Positions 13,701 to 27,590 are shown, counted from the first letter of the stretch. The stretch is DNA of 64,000 nucleotides from Aphidius gifuensis (GCF_014905175.1 NC_057792.1:18792963-18856962); one strand, 5' to 3'. The notes: generated from the sequence alone by a model not told the origin. A program made the numbers and translations.

Positions 13701-15781
13701 GAGAGAGAACAAAAAAAAGGAGAGAGAAAATTTAAGAAAACGAATGTACAGTGGCTTAATCGGGCTTCCTGACAAGTTTTCACAAGTTTCCATATTGCAT
13801 CTTTTCCTTTTATTTTTATTTTTTTTTCTACCTTAAATTTTATCTGGTTTTCTCTCACAAGCAAACCTTGTACATTTATACACCAATTCAAACTCAAACG
13901 TGAATCCAACTAGTCATCTAACATCTCCCACCAACTATCCACGTCGTTTCATCTACATCCGCAAACATCTTAAAATCCTTGCTACGCGGCATAAAACTCT
14001 CGGGGATCAATAGCCCAAGGACCGCAATTCAATCTCTGACAATTGGGTTTACGCCTTTGACATTTTATTCCTTATTCTCTCGTTTTTATAGGAATATATA
14101 AATATACATTTTTTTTTTTTTTTTATTATTTTACTTTTACATTTTACACCAAGATTTTTTTCTTTTTCTTTTTTATGTTTTTTCTATTTACTTGAAAAAT
14201 ACAAAATATGAAAAAATATGTTGACAAAATAATGACTAATAGACGGTTTTTTGATATTGAAAAAAAAATATCCCAAAGGCATTGAACAATATTGGTTATT
14301 TAGCTTATATTGATGCTTTTATAGTAATTCTTCTAGAAAAAAGAAAATAAAAATATATGAAAATTTGCATAATGGTTAGATGTGTGTGGTAAAATTGTAT
14401 TCCCTTGTTGATGACAGCAGGTGCAGCAGTGTAATTTTTCAAAATACGACATATTGAAAAATACTTAAAAATATAAGCATATAATATCATCAATATATCA
14501 TTTCCATCAATTTATTAATATATATTTTATTTTTCAATATACTCTTTTTTTTTAAAATAAAAAAATCATTTTATTATAATTTAAAAAATAAAAAAAACCA
14601 AGTGTTGGATCTTCCAAGATATATTTAAAATATGAAAAAAAAATAAAATATATTTCAATTTTAAATGCTCAAAACTACATATAATTCATTTATATTTTTG
14701 ATATAATTTTAACACAATTTATATAATAATTTTAAATATATAATTCAAATGTATATTTTCAATTTATATATTCAACAAATAAACTCGATTTTTAATATAA
14801 TTTAAATATACCTTTTCCACTTGATTTATTAAATGTATTATTATATTTTTTTTTTTTTAACGATTATAACTGGCATGAATTTCAAACGATGAAAGAAAAT
14901 TATTTTATGATGGTTATTTAGTCAATAGAATAACGATGAATAAAATGAAAAAAATTCACTCATATATATATAAACAACTTAATTGGACAAAAAAAAAATT
15001 CACGTATAGAGAAAGGTATATAGTCAAGCCCCGAATGCCGGAAGTGAAAAGAAAAAGTGAGGTGAAAATAATAAAATAAAAATAAAAGAAAAAAAAAATA
15101 AATAAGTTGGGGGATGCCAAAAGAATCAGACAAAAGTTACCGAGCACAAAAATCCTGTGGGAGTTGCCTGAGGGTTAGTTCTTCTGCTACTCATGCCTAT
15201 TTTTTTTCGTTTTTTTTTTTTATCTTTCGTTACTATTTTATCCCTCTCTTTTTATCCCAATTTTTTTTTTTACTTCTCCCTGTTTAAGCTCATCCCAATA
15301 AAGTCTCAAAGGAATGCACGCCAAGCATTGGACCAGAGTTGTTCTTGATGCGTAATTAAAGATGAGTTCAACTTCAAGTTGAACAACTAGTAAAATATAA
15401 AAAAAACAAAGAAAAATAATAATAAAATACATAATGATTTATTTTTCTTTTTTAAAAACATTATTTTTATATTCAAACAATTATTATCATAAATATTTGA
15501 AATCATTTTATTTTCTTTTCTAAGTTATTATTAAAAATTCATATTAATTTTTTTAAATAATTAATATGTTATGTTAATGAGTGAATTAAAACTAATGACA
15601 AAATTTTTATATTGTCATTAGATATAAATTATTGTGTAGAAAGTAATTTACTAAATCACTATATGTCCCAAACAATTTAACAAACAAATCACAATTTTAT
15701 GTTTCAGACACATCAGTAAGAGTAGAAACAACAATGACAATTCTTATGCTGACACTAATTGCAACGTGGATAATTCGATAA
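7742..15781 (+). CDS. 3' exons of a GPI-anchored cell-surface protein (5'-incomplete)
   Basis: Four exons join in one open frame: 7742-7798, 8075-8158, 13391-13495 and 15708-15781, the last ending in TAA. All introns are phase 1 with good GT..AG borders (GTGAGT, GTAAGC, GTATAT donors), a pattern typical of Ig- and other ectodomain-type surface proteins. The visible part is about 107 residues: a Ser/Thr/Pro-rich stalk, a hydrophilic Gly/Lys/Glu/Ser-rich linker, then a small-residue site (WSSSAED), a short spacer, and a final hydrophobic run of about 14 residues (ILMLTLIATWII) ending in one Arg. That is the layout of a GPI-attachment signal, with no cytoplasmic tail. No folded domain is visible. 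A DIP/lachesin/neurotrimin-type Ig protein is a plausible identity given the stalk, phases and anchor, but I do not recognise it. Exon calls are fairly sure; the family is a guess. Confidence 0.7.
8159..13390 (+). other. 5.2 kb intron of the GPI-anchored protein gene
   Basis: Bounded by a GTAAGC donor at 8159 and a CTTACAG acceptor ending at 13390. Mostly AT-rich with homopolymer runs. A less AT-rich block around 10850-11125 contains TTTTAATTAGCGATAG and GGTCGCGACGCCAGC, and another lies around 12900-13160. Neither has a coherent reading frame. Such islands in a large intron of a surface-protein gene may be enhancers, but nothing in the sequence proves it. Confidence 0.6.
13496..15707 (+). 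other. 2.2 kb last intron of the GPI-anchored protein gene
   Basis: Bounded by GTATAT at 13496 and TTTCAG ending at 15707. Retaining this intron would replace the anchor exon with a hydrophilic tail that stops after about 40 codons. A GC-richer patch at 13920-14060 contains a 20-mer at 13997-14016 that is repeated with 16/20 identity at 16047-16066, just past the stop codon (see findings). Confidence 0.6.
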
Positions 15782-18700
15782 ATTAAATGTGTGTTTGTAT
15801 ACGATGGTGCCTGAATGAAACGAGGAATACATGAAGAAAAAAGAAAACAAAAAAGTATAAGTAAAATAAATAATACTCCAAGACTGAACTGGTGTAAAAT
15901 AGTTAGCTCCGTTTTTAAGTATGAAAAATAAAAAAAAAAAAAAATTTTTTTAAATAAGAATTTTAAAAAAATGAGTGGTAAAAAGATAAAAAAAAAATAA
16001 AAATAAATAAGAAAATTGTCGTGTAATGCAACGACGCGTGCCAAGAGTCTCGGAGGCCAATAGCCCGTTAAATAACAGACATGAATAAGAGATAATATTA
16101 GTGAGAAAAAAAAAAATATATATAAATATTATAAATATATAATTATAATAAATAATAATAATATTTAATGGACAAGTATATAAATAAATAATGCACCTTA
16201 ACGGTGATAAAATTAAATTTAACATAATTTAAAGGGAAAATAAAAAAAAAAAAGTGCAACGATTGTCGCTTTCGATGTAATATATTGTACGCATAATAAT
16301 TAAAAGCTAAGAAAAAAAAAAATAATAATAATCTAACATAATAATACAGGGGAGAAAAAAATATGTCTTATTTGATGCGGTGACCTTTGGCTTTGTGGTA
16401 TATATATCACAAATTTTGAATACAACAAAAAGCTCAGAAAAAATATATATATTTAGGGGTGTGCGAATAAAAGCACAAATGATTCGCACCATTGAGCTTT
16501 TTTTTTTTTTTTCATTTTCATCCACCAACTTTTGTGACTTTCTTTTCTTAAACGAAAATGTCAAAAATTTTTTTACCAACCTTCATCTTTTACTTCTATA
16601 TGTATATATGTATTTTTTTTTCTTTTTTATTATATTTTTTTTTACTTTTTTTTCACTACAATTTTTTGCTTTTTTATCCAAGCTTCTACGGGCCCATGAT
16701 CCCATCTGTATGCTTGAGATTAAAACGTCAGATTCGCTTCAACGAAGCGTTCGTCTTCTACCTTTCTCGAACTACCAAGAAAACCAGACTTCTGCATCGA
16801 ACATGAAAAGGGAGTCGTTATTTTATCGATATAGCATTTTGCAATTTTTTTTTTTTTAGACTGTATTCATTTTGAATAAGAAATAAACAAAAATAAATAA
16901 ATAATAATGAAAAAATAAAAAAGAAAATTGTAATCTTAAAACGTACAAATTGGTAGATAGTTATTTTGCCCATTTAACATTTACTATTTAATTAAGATGA
17001 CTCGTGCTTTAATAAGTCTCGTTATTTTTTTTTTATTTTTAAACTTTTTTTCTTTTTTTTTTTTGACTTGAACTTTTTAACTTTTTCACTCTTCACTCTT
17101 GATCTGCCAGTAATGAAAAAGTACCTAATCAAATATGTATAAAAGCTTTTGCACAGGTCACTGACACACTCACATACACATTATTGATTGTGTGAATAAA
17201 TTAAAAAATATTACAAAGTTATAAATAAATATTTTTTTGCGCAATTTGTAGTAAAAAAAAATTAAAAAATGAAAAAAAAAAAACAAATAAATTAAAATTT
17301 TATTAAATATGAAATAACTAATTTAATAAATAAAATGTACAGTTGACAATTTAAAAAAAGAAAAAAAAAGCGTTAAACATTTTTTTAATAATAACCAATC
17401 CAAAAAAGCATCAAGCATCAGAATAAAAAACGAGCTTAAATATTATTTCCATGTAGATCAATGAAAATTTTGCTCGAAAATTAATCTCAGGAATTTAAAT
17501 GAAAAAAAAAAAAAAAATTAAAAACAACTGCTTGCTGTGTTTTTTGGAATATAAAACATTGAAATTGAAATGAAAAAAAAAATATACATATAAAGATTAA
17601 AAAAAAAAAAACAAATGGTTTTTTAATTTTTTTTTTTTTTGGTAAGAAAAATTAATTATTAAGATTTTGATGTAGAAGAAGAAGAAAAAAATATTTCCCA
17701 ATTATATATAAAATTAAAATAACAAAGAAATAAAAATATTAAGAAAACAAAATCATAGGCATTTTAGGTACACCAAAATACCATCCATTATTCAACAAAC
17801 TGGCTTGACTTTTGCAAATGCAACAGGTCCGTAGCACAATGAAACAACAAGGTCGTTTGCATCGGATTAAGGGAAAGGTCCCTCGGTACACTAGCTGGTA
17901 AAAGCTCACTACTTGTCATGCCACAAACATCAATTTCAAAAATATTTATCACTGGTCAATATTTTTAACCTAACATCACAAGCTTTTATATTTGTATTTT
18001 AATTTTTTTTTTTATTTTAGCTAAAGCCTAAAACACACTGGGTTCAATTTATTCCATATATAGAAGAAAAAAAAAAAATCAATAATGAAAAAAAGCTGAT
18101 GCTTTGAAGCCATCATTAACAGATCACTGAAAAATATATACTATATTTTAATTGGCATTATCGGCACGACAAGTATATAGCTAAATTAAAAAAAATTAAT
18201 TTATATAAATGAACATATTAAGTATTTATATAAATATAATAAATTATTGGAAAATATTGTGCTCAAAAATTTGACAAATCGATATGACCAAGAACGTCAA
18301 TAATAGTAGGCCTCAATTATTTATTTTTTTTTTTTAACGAGATTAATTAAAATTATACTCGGACTTTGTAAATATAATAATAATAAAAAAAAAAAAAAAA
18401 AAATTAAATAACGTCTGTTATCTATTGATGAGCTTTTTCAACTAAAAAAAAAAAATTAATTAACAACGACGAGTTATTATGTTTATTTTGTACAGTTGAA
18501 TTTTAATTTTTTAAATTATCAATAAATTTTAAATAATTTATTGCATGTTTGTATGGAGAAAAAAAAAATACAACAAAAATATTATTATGAATTTTTTTTT
18601 TCATAATTATATTATCGCCTCGATCCTGCTGCGCATATATTAATCTTTATGAAAACACATTAATAATTTTATAAATTAATGACACATTTAGTTAAAATAT

Positions 18701-21700
18701 ATTAAATTTTCTTAATATTCAGGTACACCGCAAATTTGAATATAATTAAAATTCATCATTTAAGCAAACAAAACCAGTATTGAATTTTTTTTTTTCTCCT
18801 AATCAATTAATAACTTTATTTAATTAAAAAAAAATTATCAATTAAATAAAGCAAATAATAATAAAATAAAAAAAATTCTTCATAATAAAAATTGTAAAAT
18901 TCTTTGAAATAATTTAATTTAAAATAAAATTTTTTAAAATTTCATTCATTATGAAAATATAATTATTTATTTAATTATTTTTATTCAATTAATTATTAAT
19001 TAAAACTGCTGTGCAGTCAACCCGTCGTTGTAAAAATTGAGCCTATTGTAAAGATGATTTGGAAAAAAAAAAAAAAGGTTACAGCTTAAAACAGAGGGTA
19101 CATTTAATAAATAAATAAGTAATAAATATAATTATATTAGTTTATAAATAATTAAGGTAATTTAAACTATTAAATAATGATATTATTATTATTATTATTA
19201 TATTGTATGTTAAGCTATTATTATGTGCTTTACGTCGTTGAGTTGAATGTTGTTGTTTATGAAAAATAAAATGACAAAAAATAAATAAATTTAAAATAAA
19301 AAAAATTAAAAAATTACAATATAAATATGAAAAATTCTGGTAAATATTAATGAAACAAGATAAAAGCATATCGTAAAAAAAAAAAAAAAAGATATCAGGA
19401 ATATATATATGACAGAATTTTTTATTTAATCCAGTTGAAATTTGTTTTTTTTTAAATAAAATTACCCCTTACTTTTTAGAACAACAACTAATCAATTGCT
19501 TCATCACGTAATTGATAAAATCCCTATTGAATATATTGGAGGATTATATGTCAAAAGTTTATGTTCGTTGAGAATGAAGATATATAAAATTTACGTAAGC
19601 TGGCAGACAATTGACTATCTTTCATCAACGGATTTTCAAAAGTGGCTCGACATTTCATGGTTATATACTTGTTATCTAACAAACTAAATTTGAGTTTTAT
19701 TATTTTAAAGTATGTGGCTTTATATACTAACGACAAATCTTTAATATAATTTTTTTATTTAGCAACAATATCAATTGAACAACAAAAAAAACAAAAAAAT
19801 AAAATATTTAAAAAATTTCAGTGATATAAACACTGATATAGTCAGACATTATTATTCCATATCATTTATGCATTTTATTTTAGTTAAATAAATGCACTTT
19901 TTTAATTAATTAATTTAAAAATAAAAATTTCCTAAAATAAAAAGGTCATGAATTCATTATATTATATAATTTTTTTTTTAAATATTTTTATTCGTTTTTT
20001 TTTTTTAGTTTTCTCGTATTTTAAATAAAAATTTATTCTTATTTTAGTTGAAAAAAAATAACAATAGAATGGCAAAGTATACTCTATCGAAATTTTATAT
20101 TCAGTATGAAAAAAAAAAAAAAAGCAAACCGAATGGCCTCAGTTTTTCATTGTACAAAATCGACAAGCCCTAAAAAACCAGCTGATTAAAAATTAATGTG
20201 GCATACTTTATATTTTGATTACAGAAATATAATTGTTCTTTTTTTTTTTTTTTTTTTGTTATTTCGTATATTTTGAATCTTTTATTTTGCAAAATTCATG
20301 AATAAAAAAAAATTATTATCATTATTCTTTTATTAGTTTCATAACGTTACTAAAAATATTTTGATAATTATTCGACTGTTGAAATTTTTTACGAAGCATA
20401 AAATATTAATTTAAAAAAATAACACTTGAGTCGTCACGTTGTCAATTTTATATTCACAATATTATTAATATTATGGCAAATAAAACATTGGCTGTTTACA
20501 AGACCTCGAAATGTTTTTAAATTTTCAATGAACTACTGAATTTTACCAGGACTATATTGACACTGCAAGTATTTATTTTTTAAATTTTTATTCATTTATA
20601 GACAAAAAAATAATACATGAAGATAAATTATATATATTTTTATAGAGCATTATGTTTTACTATTTGAAACTTGAAAATTTTATGATTTTTTTATTATTTC
20701 ATACTATTCTTTTTGCCTCATATACAATTTTCATTTACTACATGATATTTTCTTTATTTTCTTTTTTAAATAATAATAATAAAAAAACAAATATTCAAAG
20801 AATTTTGATCCCAATTCAATTGACTGAAATATGCTAAAGATTTTGACTGTCAATAAAAAAAAAATGAGTATAGAAAAATTGTTGTTGGTAAAAATCACTG
20901 AGTGTATTTTGTGTTTGTGAGGAAATTCAATTTCCACTTGGTCAAACAGCTTTAACCTTCTAACTTTATGGTTTCACCACTATATTTTCACGCAAGAAAA
21001 TGCACTTTTACTATCATCATTATGGTAGTTTGGAGGTTGTATAAAGATATACATTTTTTATATTCAATACATCTTTAAATTTATATATATATAAAAAATA
21101 AAAAAATAAACAACACGAGCTTGCAAAAAAAAAAAATACTATATCCATGATATTTTTATTTCTTAGGTTTTTTTATTTTTCTATCTAAATGTTTACTATT
21201 CTTTTTTTTTTTCAAGTTTTATATTTTTTTATCTATTTTAAAATTTAAAACAAACATTTTCCGGAAACAGAAACTTTTTTTGTTTTTTTTTTTTTTAAAT
21301 AAAACTTGGTAAATCTTTGATGAGCCCAACCAAGTTCCGAGTGTTGGTCCATTGTAAATTATTATGAATTAAATTCTGAGGTCAAAGTTTACATTGTTGA
21401 AAAGTACACATTAAACAAAATGTTTTTTTTTCTTTGTTTTACTTAAAAATTCTGTTCGCATGGTTCATGAAATTTAACAAAATTAAAGTACATTAATAAA
21501 ATAAAATATAGGCCAATATATTATTAACAATGTATATATAAGCCATTTTATTATTGGAGGAAAAAAGGGTAAAGTCCGATTGGTAAATTTTCATGTATAG
21601 CTTGAGGCTATGGTTATCAACAAACTGCCAATAACAAAATTCAGGAAATGAAATTTCATATTGACAGAAAATATATAAAACGAGAAAAAAAATTTTCAAA

Positions 21701-24700
21701 CTGCTTTTGATTTTAAAATCAATCAGTCAATCAATCATTAAATATAAAAATTGAATAAATAAATATTAATATTAACTGCACAAGCAATAAATGCCTAAAA
21801 ATAATTTTAAATAATTAAGCATTTTTTTAAATAAAAGTAAGTAAATCTAGCCTGTAATTAAAATTATCATAAAATATATTAAATAATCATAAATAAATTT
21901 TTTTTAAATATAAAATTAACTATAAAAAATTTTTAAATTTTACAGCTTTAAATATAAATTAACCAATATTAAAATCTTCAGCTATATATATTTTATATAA
22001 TCAATAAAATTTTTTGATAATAAATTTGTTTTTTTCTATAAAAAAAAATTGAGCTTTTTTTTTTCGTAAATTAAATTCATTTAAATCTATACTTGTTAAT
22101 GAAGGAAATTAATTAAAATGGAATTTATATGTGTAAGTTTAGATATGTATATGTGTATGAATAATAGTAGTAAGCACGATTACAATTTTAGAATACCAAA
22201 TGCTCGACGAAGCCACGAGTTTTCGCTGCTTTCTATTATATGATATTATACATATGTATTAAATATACATACACTAACATACACATTGAAACAATGAGAA
22301 TCGCGAAAAGGTCAACTGCCAGTCCTCATGGTGTGTATACATATCCACCAGTTCTCTGGGTGTTGGAATTCGAATTGTAATTTCTAACCGCGTGACTCCG
22401 TTCATACAGACCATTACCATCCCTCCCTCCCTCTCTTTTACACCCTTGTTCATCACCCTACTTTTTGGCCAAACTACAAGTACAGGGATGTCATCCACCG
22501 TATGCTCTTCTATTTTTTTTTTAACCACCAATGTATATAATAAATTCCCAGACTTCATTTTTAACCACAAAAAAAAAAAAAATAATAAAAAAATTTAATA
22601 CTATTTCTATACACACACGTACACACATTTCAAAATAAAACGTAAAAAAAAAAAAAACATTAAAATAAGTAATTTTAAAATAAAATGAGAATACTGCAAA
22701 AAAAAATAAAAAAAAGTCACGTTCCACGAATAATTATGACATTACCGTCACTTTTGTATGCCTAAAAAAAAAACTAAAAAAAAAAGTTAAAAAGTTACAA
22801 GGACGTTATAAATAATAAAAGTTAAATTTACCATTTAACACGAATTTGTCATTCAATTTTAAATATATTTCTGTTAAAAAAATCCATTGAAATAATACAA
22901 AAAAAATAAAAATAACGAAAAAAATTATATATAATATATAAATGAAAATGAAATTTAAAAAAAATTGTATAATAAAATTTTAAAAATTTAGTTTAATAAT
23001 AATTTGAATATCATATTATAAATATATATTCAAGAATGATCATATATATTACTAAGTGAACTGTGCATTTTACAATACGACAAAGTTTTCAAAATCTTTG
23101 TCTTATTGTTCTTTCATATTTCTTCGTGCTTGAGCTTTTCTTTGGTTACACAATATCTTCTCACTTTTGCACAAATGCATACATAGAAATTGTAATCCGT
23201 GAAAGTGGTTCTTTAGCTGGCGTAAATCTCAACCGAGATACCATAACACTTGTACAACTACCATGCGTATTAATATAAATAATAATAACAAAAATTCTTG
23301 TATGAATTGCCATTGTCACAAGGATACGACTTTTGGTTGCAGCAACTATTATTTATGCATCATTAAACATCTCTTATTCTTGTATTACATATGGATAATT
23401 TTATGCACACACACATTGCACAACAACAACTTAATAAAAATATGAAAATACATTTCATCTAAATAATCATAGACAAGTTTATTAATATAATTTTCCTCTC
23501 AATATTTTCACACATGTCAATGTATACCTTGTCAATGTATCGCATCAGATTTACTTGTGATATAATCCAATGAAATGTTTCAGCATCATTTCCCACATTG
23601 ATGAAAACCGTTGTATTTTGAGATGCTGCTGCTGCGATTGACGATTCGATAAACACTTGATTAAAACCAGCCAGCATCATTACTAAATCCATTCTATCAG
23701 TATCAAGCAATCTTCATTGTAATTTACTCAACAATACACATACATACTGTACACATACACACGTATAATTAAATAAAAAATATGAAAATTATATTAAAAA
23801 TAAATTTGATAAATTTTTTTACCGTTTTTTTTTTTGAATAACAAAATTATTTTTACTCAAGTGGAAAAATATTTATAAATCATATTAAAAATATGTTTTA
23901 TATTTTTAAAAATATTTCAATTTTATTACATTATTATTATTCAATTATTATTTAATTACATTTATTTATTTTTATTTTTTTTTTACATACATAGAGCCAT
24001 GTAAAAAATATAAAAAATGTATGTAAAAATTGTAGACTAAAAATGTAATTTATATTTATTTTTTAATAAATAATAATAACAAATATAACTATTGTAAAAA
24101 AAAAAAAAAAACATAAATAAATGCAGCATAAATTTAATAATAAAAAGTTTATATTGTTATATTTTTTTATCATAATTTTAAAAAATTTAAAAATGCAAAT
24201 TACAAGAGTTGAGAGTTAATTACTATATAAAAAAAAAAAAAAAACAAAACAAAAAACTTGTAGGTTGAAAATTTACCAGTAAGAAAATTTACTTGAATAG
24301 AGAGTTAATTATAATTAATTTTGCATTGTCTAGTCAGTATTCGGATGGTTATGTTTCTGTGCAAAAAAAAAATTAAAATACAACGATACTAGTTATTATA
24401 ATTTTTTTTTTTCTTCAATTTCTCCTCTCTTTTTCTTTTTTCTTCTCAATCTTTTACTTCTGTGCCTTTAAAATATATATATATTTTTTATTTTATTTTT
24501 TCAATATCAGATTAATATTGTAAACCTGCTTCGAGATTAAAGTTGCACAAGCGACGAATGTCAGAAGAATATCAGTTTTTTTTTTTCTCCTTTTTTCGAT
24601 GATTAATTTTTTGTGGATAAAAAATTTCTGAAAGGATATATACATATATATAACGACAAGTTTTTCAGCAACGAGGAGAAACGTGTTCAAGCTGAATAAA

Positions 24701-26508
24701 GAGTATGGGAACTTTCTTTTTTCTTTTCTAAACTTTTTTTATCATTTTTTTTTTTTTTTCATCTTCTTCCTATACTACTATATAGACTCACCTCCCCGAT
24801 TGATCCTATGTAGCGAATCTTTTCACTATTCTTAGAAGCACCTTAGTCAAGCGTTTGCGTTGTACTCCATGCCGATCTTTCCAAACTTTTATATACGTTC
24901 GCGCCTTTTATTCCAAGCTTTTATATTTATTTTGTTCGTCCTTGTATATATAAATTTTTTTATACTTTACTTCTAGGTCTCACGAGGTTACGAACTGACT
25001 TTTAAGACTCTCAAGATTCTCCTCCAAGTAACCAAGTTTTAGTTAGAATAGCTTTCGTACTTAATACCACCAAATTAATCTCAAAACGAAGCTAGGATTT
25101 TTTTTTTTTTCTACCCATCAAAAAAAGAGGTGTAAAAGAAAAAATAATAAACAATGATTTTTGTGTGCGAGTCTATCATAAGGCTTAAAATAAAAAAAAA
25201 TTGTAGAGATGAAATTTGTTATCTTTATTTTCACTTCAAAGTGATTTTTATTTATTTATTTTTTTTTTTTATAAGGTATAGGCTGTGTGACGACAAAGTA
25301 AGATATTTATTAATCAGGTAATTGCTATGCCAGGACACGGTGAGCATGGTAGAGATGTGATAAGACACGCAGTCTCTCCCTTATATATACGCTATATATA
25401 TACCATCTATGCGGATTGCGGACACGCTCAACTAAACCAACACATTTATATTTAAACACACTTGATACATGAAAAAAATTTTCAAGTATATGGCTCTGCA
25501 GATGCCATTGAATTCAACGAAAATTACGTTAATGCAAACGATGCACTAAAGTCAATTATGCGGCAACGTAATTTTAATAGTAAAATTTTACAATTTTGTA
25601 TACAATTGTTACACACAAATATTATAAACTATATTTTTATTTAACATATTAAAATTTTAATTCATGATAAAGTAAATAATCATAAATTTATCATGTTTTT
25701 AAAATTCAAATCTTTGATAATTTATTTAAAAAAAAAACAAAATGAATTTGTAAAAATAATCAAACTTTATTTGATAAAATTTTTTTTAAAAATAGTAATG
25801 GAATAAAAAAAAAAATAATTTAATATTTATTTGTAAAAGTATAATTAAATTATTTATAAATAAATTTTTTTCAATGTAATAAAAAAATACATATATGACA
25901 GTTGGAATGAAGCAATATATAATTATGAAATTTTAATAATAAATAATTTTGAAGGATAGTATACAAATCATAATAATATGTATTTTATATAGTGGACAAT
26001 ACAATGAAAATACAATTGATAAAATGAGAGTAATAAATTGAACTGGGATGAATGATGATGAAACAACAGAATGAGGCTGACTTGAATTCCATAGCTGTGA
26101 GTTATGCAGCACTCGATGGTATGTAGTAATTAGGCAACATTGCAATGTGAGTTTAAAGTTTTCCCAATCCACAAAACTTTCAAGGAATTGATTATCAACA
26201 AAAATAATAATAATACAAATTATTATTATTATACATAAAATAATACTAATAAATTTTAAACTTTCAACTAATTTTTTATTTAAATTTAATACAATATTTT
26301 GACAAGTGATACATGACATGGTATGATGTTCCATGTATACTTTGTTTGTTTGTGTGTGACAAGTTATATTGATTAAATCAATGACCAGAACTCTAGATGA
26401 AAGTTGGTCAAATGCTTTCACTAAGTGTATCAATAATATTCTTACGACTTGTACCATGGAATTTCAAACAAGATCATAAATACAATTATTAATTGAATAA
26501 AATCCTAC
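15782..26508. other. 10.7 kb AT-rich region without recognisable genes
   Basis: The first part is presumably the 3' UTR of the preceding gene. The rest is dominated by A/T homopolymers, an (ATT)n run at 19182-19200, and low-complexity ORFs rich in Phe, Ile, Asn and Lys. Less AT-rich islands stand out at about 16685-16830, 17760-17940, 22200-22510, 23510-23700 and 24780-25060. None has splice sites plus a coding-like frame that I could support. They may be distal UTR, regulatory DNA or decayed repeats. Confidence 0.55.
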
Positions 26509-26544
26509 CTTGTAAGCGGATGTTAATCTTCCAACGCTGGTCAT
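26509..26544 (-). CDS. Possible 12-codon first coding exon of an unknown - strand gene
   Basis: On the - strand an ATG at 26544 opens 12 codons (MTSVGRLTSAYK) ending exactly at a strong donor, AAG|GTAGGA, at 26508. Upstream lies about 200 bp of less AT-rich DNA (26545-26745), free of long homopolymers and plausible as a 5' UTR. I could not find a continuing phase-0 exon further left, so the downstream gene is unidentified. This could be chance. It rests only on the ATG, the clean frame, the donor and the composition. Confidence 0.25.
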
Positions 26545-27590
26545 CAAAATTCTTCAGGATACAGCAATCCATGAAGACCAAAGGATGCTACACTTCATGT
26601 AGTTCATGTGATGATTCAATCTGATCATCAACAGGTTCAATGATCACACACACAAGCACTACACACACGTACACAAAACAATGATCACTACACTTTTCAC
26701 CAAGCTTTTTCATGAACACTTTTCACTGATTTTCACTCTAGCACTTGTAAAAAAAAAAAACAACACATATTAGCTTGATTCACTTGATAACAAACTATTT
26801 GACTTATTTATTTAAAAATTATATGAAATTGTAATATTATATTTTTAAATATAGTTGATATTATTATTATGATTTGAAAGGTCTCGAGTTGTGGGCTGAG
26901 TTGATAATATACACGTCGTTGCTAGTAAGGCAAGCTCTTGGGTAAAGGCAAGCACATTGATAGTGGCAGTAAATTCTGTTACTCTTGCTGCTCTCAGCTC
27001 TCAAGACCAACATGTTGTGATTTATCAGCATCACCAACAGTTTATCAAAGACAATTTCAATAAAAATTGGTAAATGTTCAACAATATAACAATGATAAGT
27101 GGTACATTAGAGACACAATCACAGTCAATACCAGCACCATTGATTGTTTCAGTAAAATATTGATAAAATTGACTCATCATTGTCGAAACATAAATATCAT
27201 GTAGATGGTCTTGATGCTTTTTATCCTGTTGCTGTTCAAGTGTATCAGTATTTGATGGTTGTTTATAAACAATTTGATTAATTTTTGAAACACTTGAATA
27301 ACACAAACTAAAATCAACGATGTAACTAATGACACTTTTAACACTGTAATCATTTGCTTGGTATTGTTCATGTTGTATTTTAGTATTCAAGCAGTCCTTG
27401 TTGTTGTAAATAAAGCAGTTACTCTCTCTCCATATTCTTCTTTTTTCATTATGTCAATATCATATTACACATACAATGGCAATACTAATGTTTTTGTCCC
27501 TGGATAAATTTGATGCTACTGTAACAATAAATTATTAAATTATTATTGGATAGATACTTTTATTTATAAAAAATGTAATTAAATAACTCA
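26545..27590 (-). other. Non-coding or short-ORF stretch, possible - strand transcript body
   Basis: If transcription runs leftward from the divergent promoter at about 27830, this stretch would be its body. It holds several short overlapping ORFs on the - strand. One of 119 codons (27390-27031) has a Gln/His/Asp-rich middle and a hydrophobic C-terminus. An overlapping ORF in another frame (27371-27177) has one hydrophobic segment near its N-terminus. Neither resembles a family I know, and two overlapping frames cannot both be trusted. Confidence 0.3.

Noticed and set aside
15697..16225. - strand ORFs of 91 and 115 codons
   Set aside because: Hydrophobic Phe/Ile-rich translation of A-rich DNA, lying over the last exon and 3' UTR of the + strand surface-protein gene.
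16735..16749. CGCTTC-AAC-GAAGCG inverted repeat
   Set aside because: Only a 6-bp stem with a 3-nt loop, too short to support an RNA or a regulatory claim.
16307..16859. Overlapping ORFs of 90-159 codons on both strands
   Set aside because: Composition is dominated by poly-Phe/poly-Lys from homopolymer tracts. There is no domain, no splice support, and the opposite frames overlap.
22274..22570. - strand ORF of 98 codons with protein-like composition
   Set aside because: It crosses a CCCTCCCTCCCTCTC tract, has no recognisable domain and no clear splice sites, and an overlapping + strand ORF of similar quality exists. Not called as a gene.
23459..23710. - strand ORF of 83 codons (contains MLAGFNQVFIESS)
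   Set aside because: Composition is the most protein-like in the desert, but no good acceptor precedes it and no family is recognised. Possibly a decayed element; not supportable as an exon.
25933..26457. - strand ORF of 174 codons
   Set aside because: Its middle is an Ile-rich run made from ATT/ATA microsatellite-like DNA and it lacks any recognisable domain. Likely chance.
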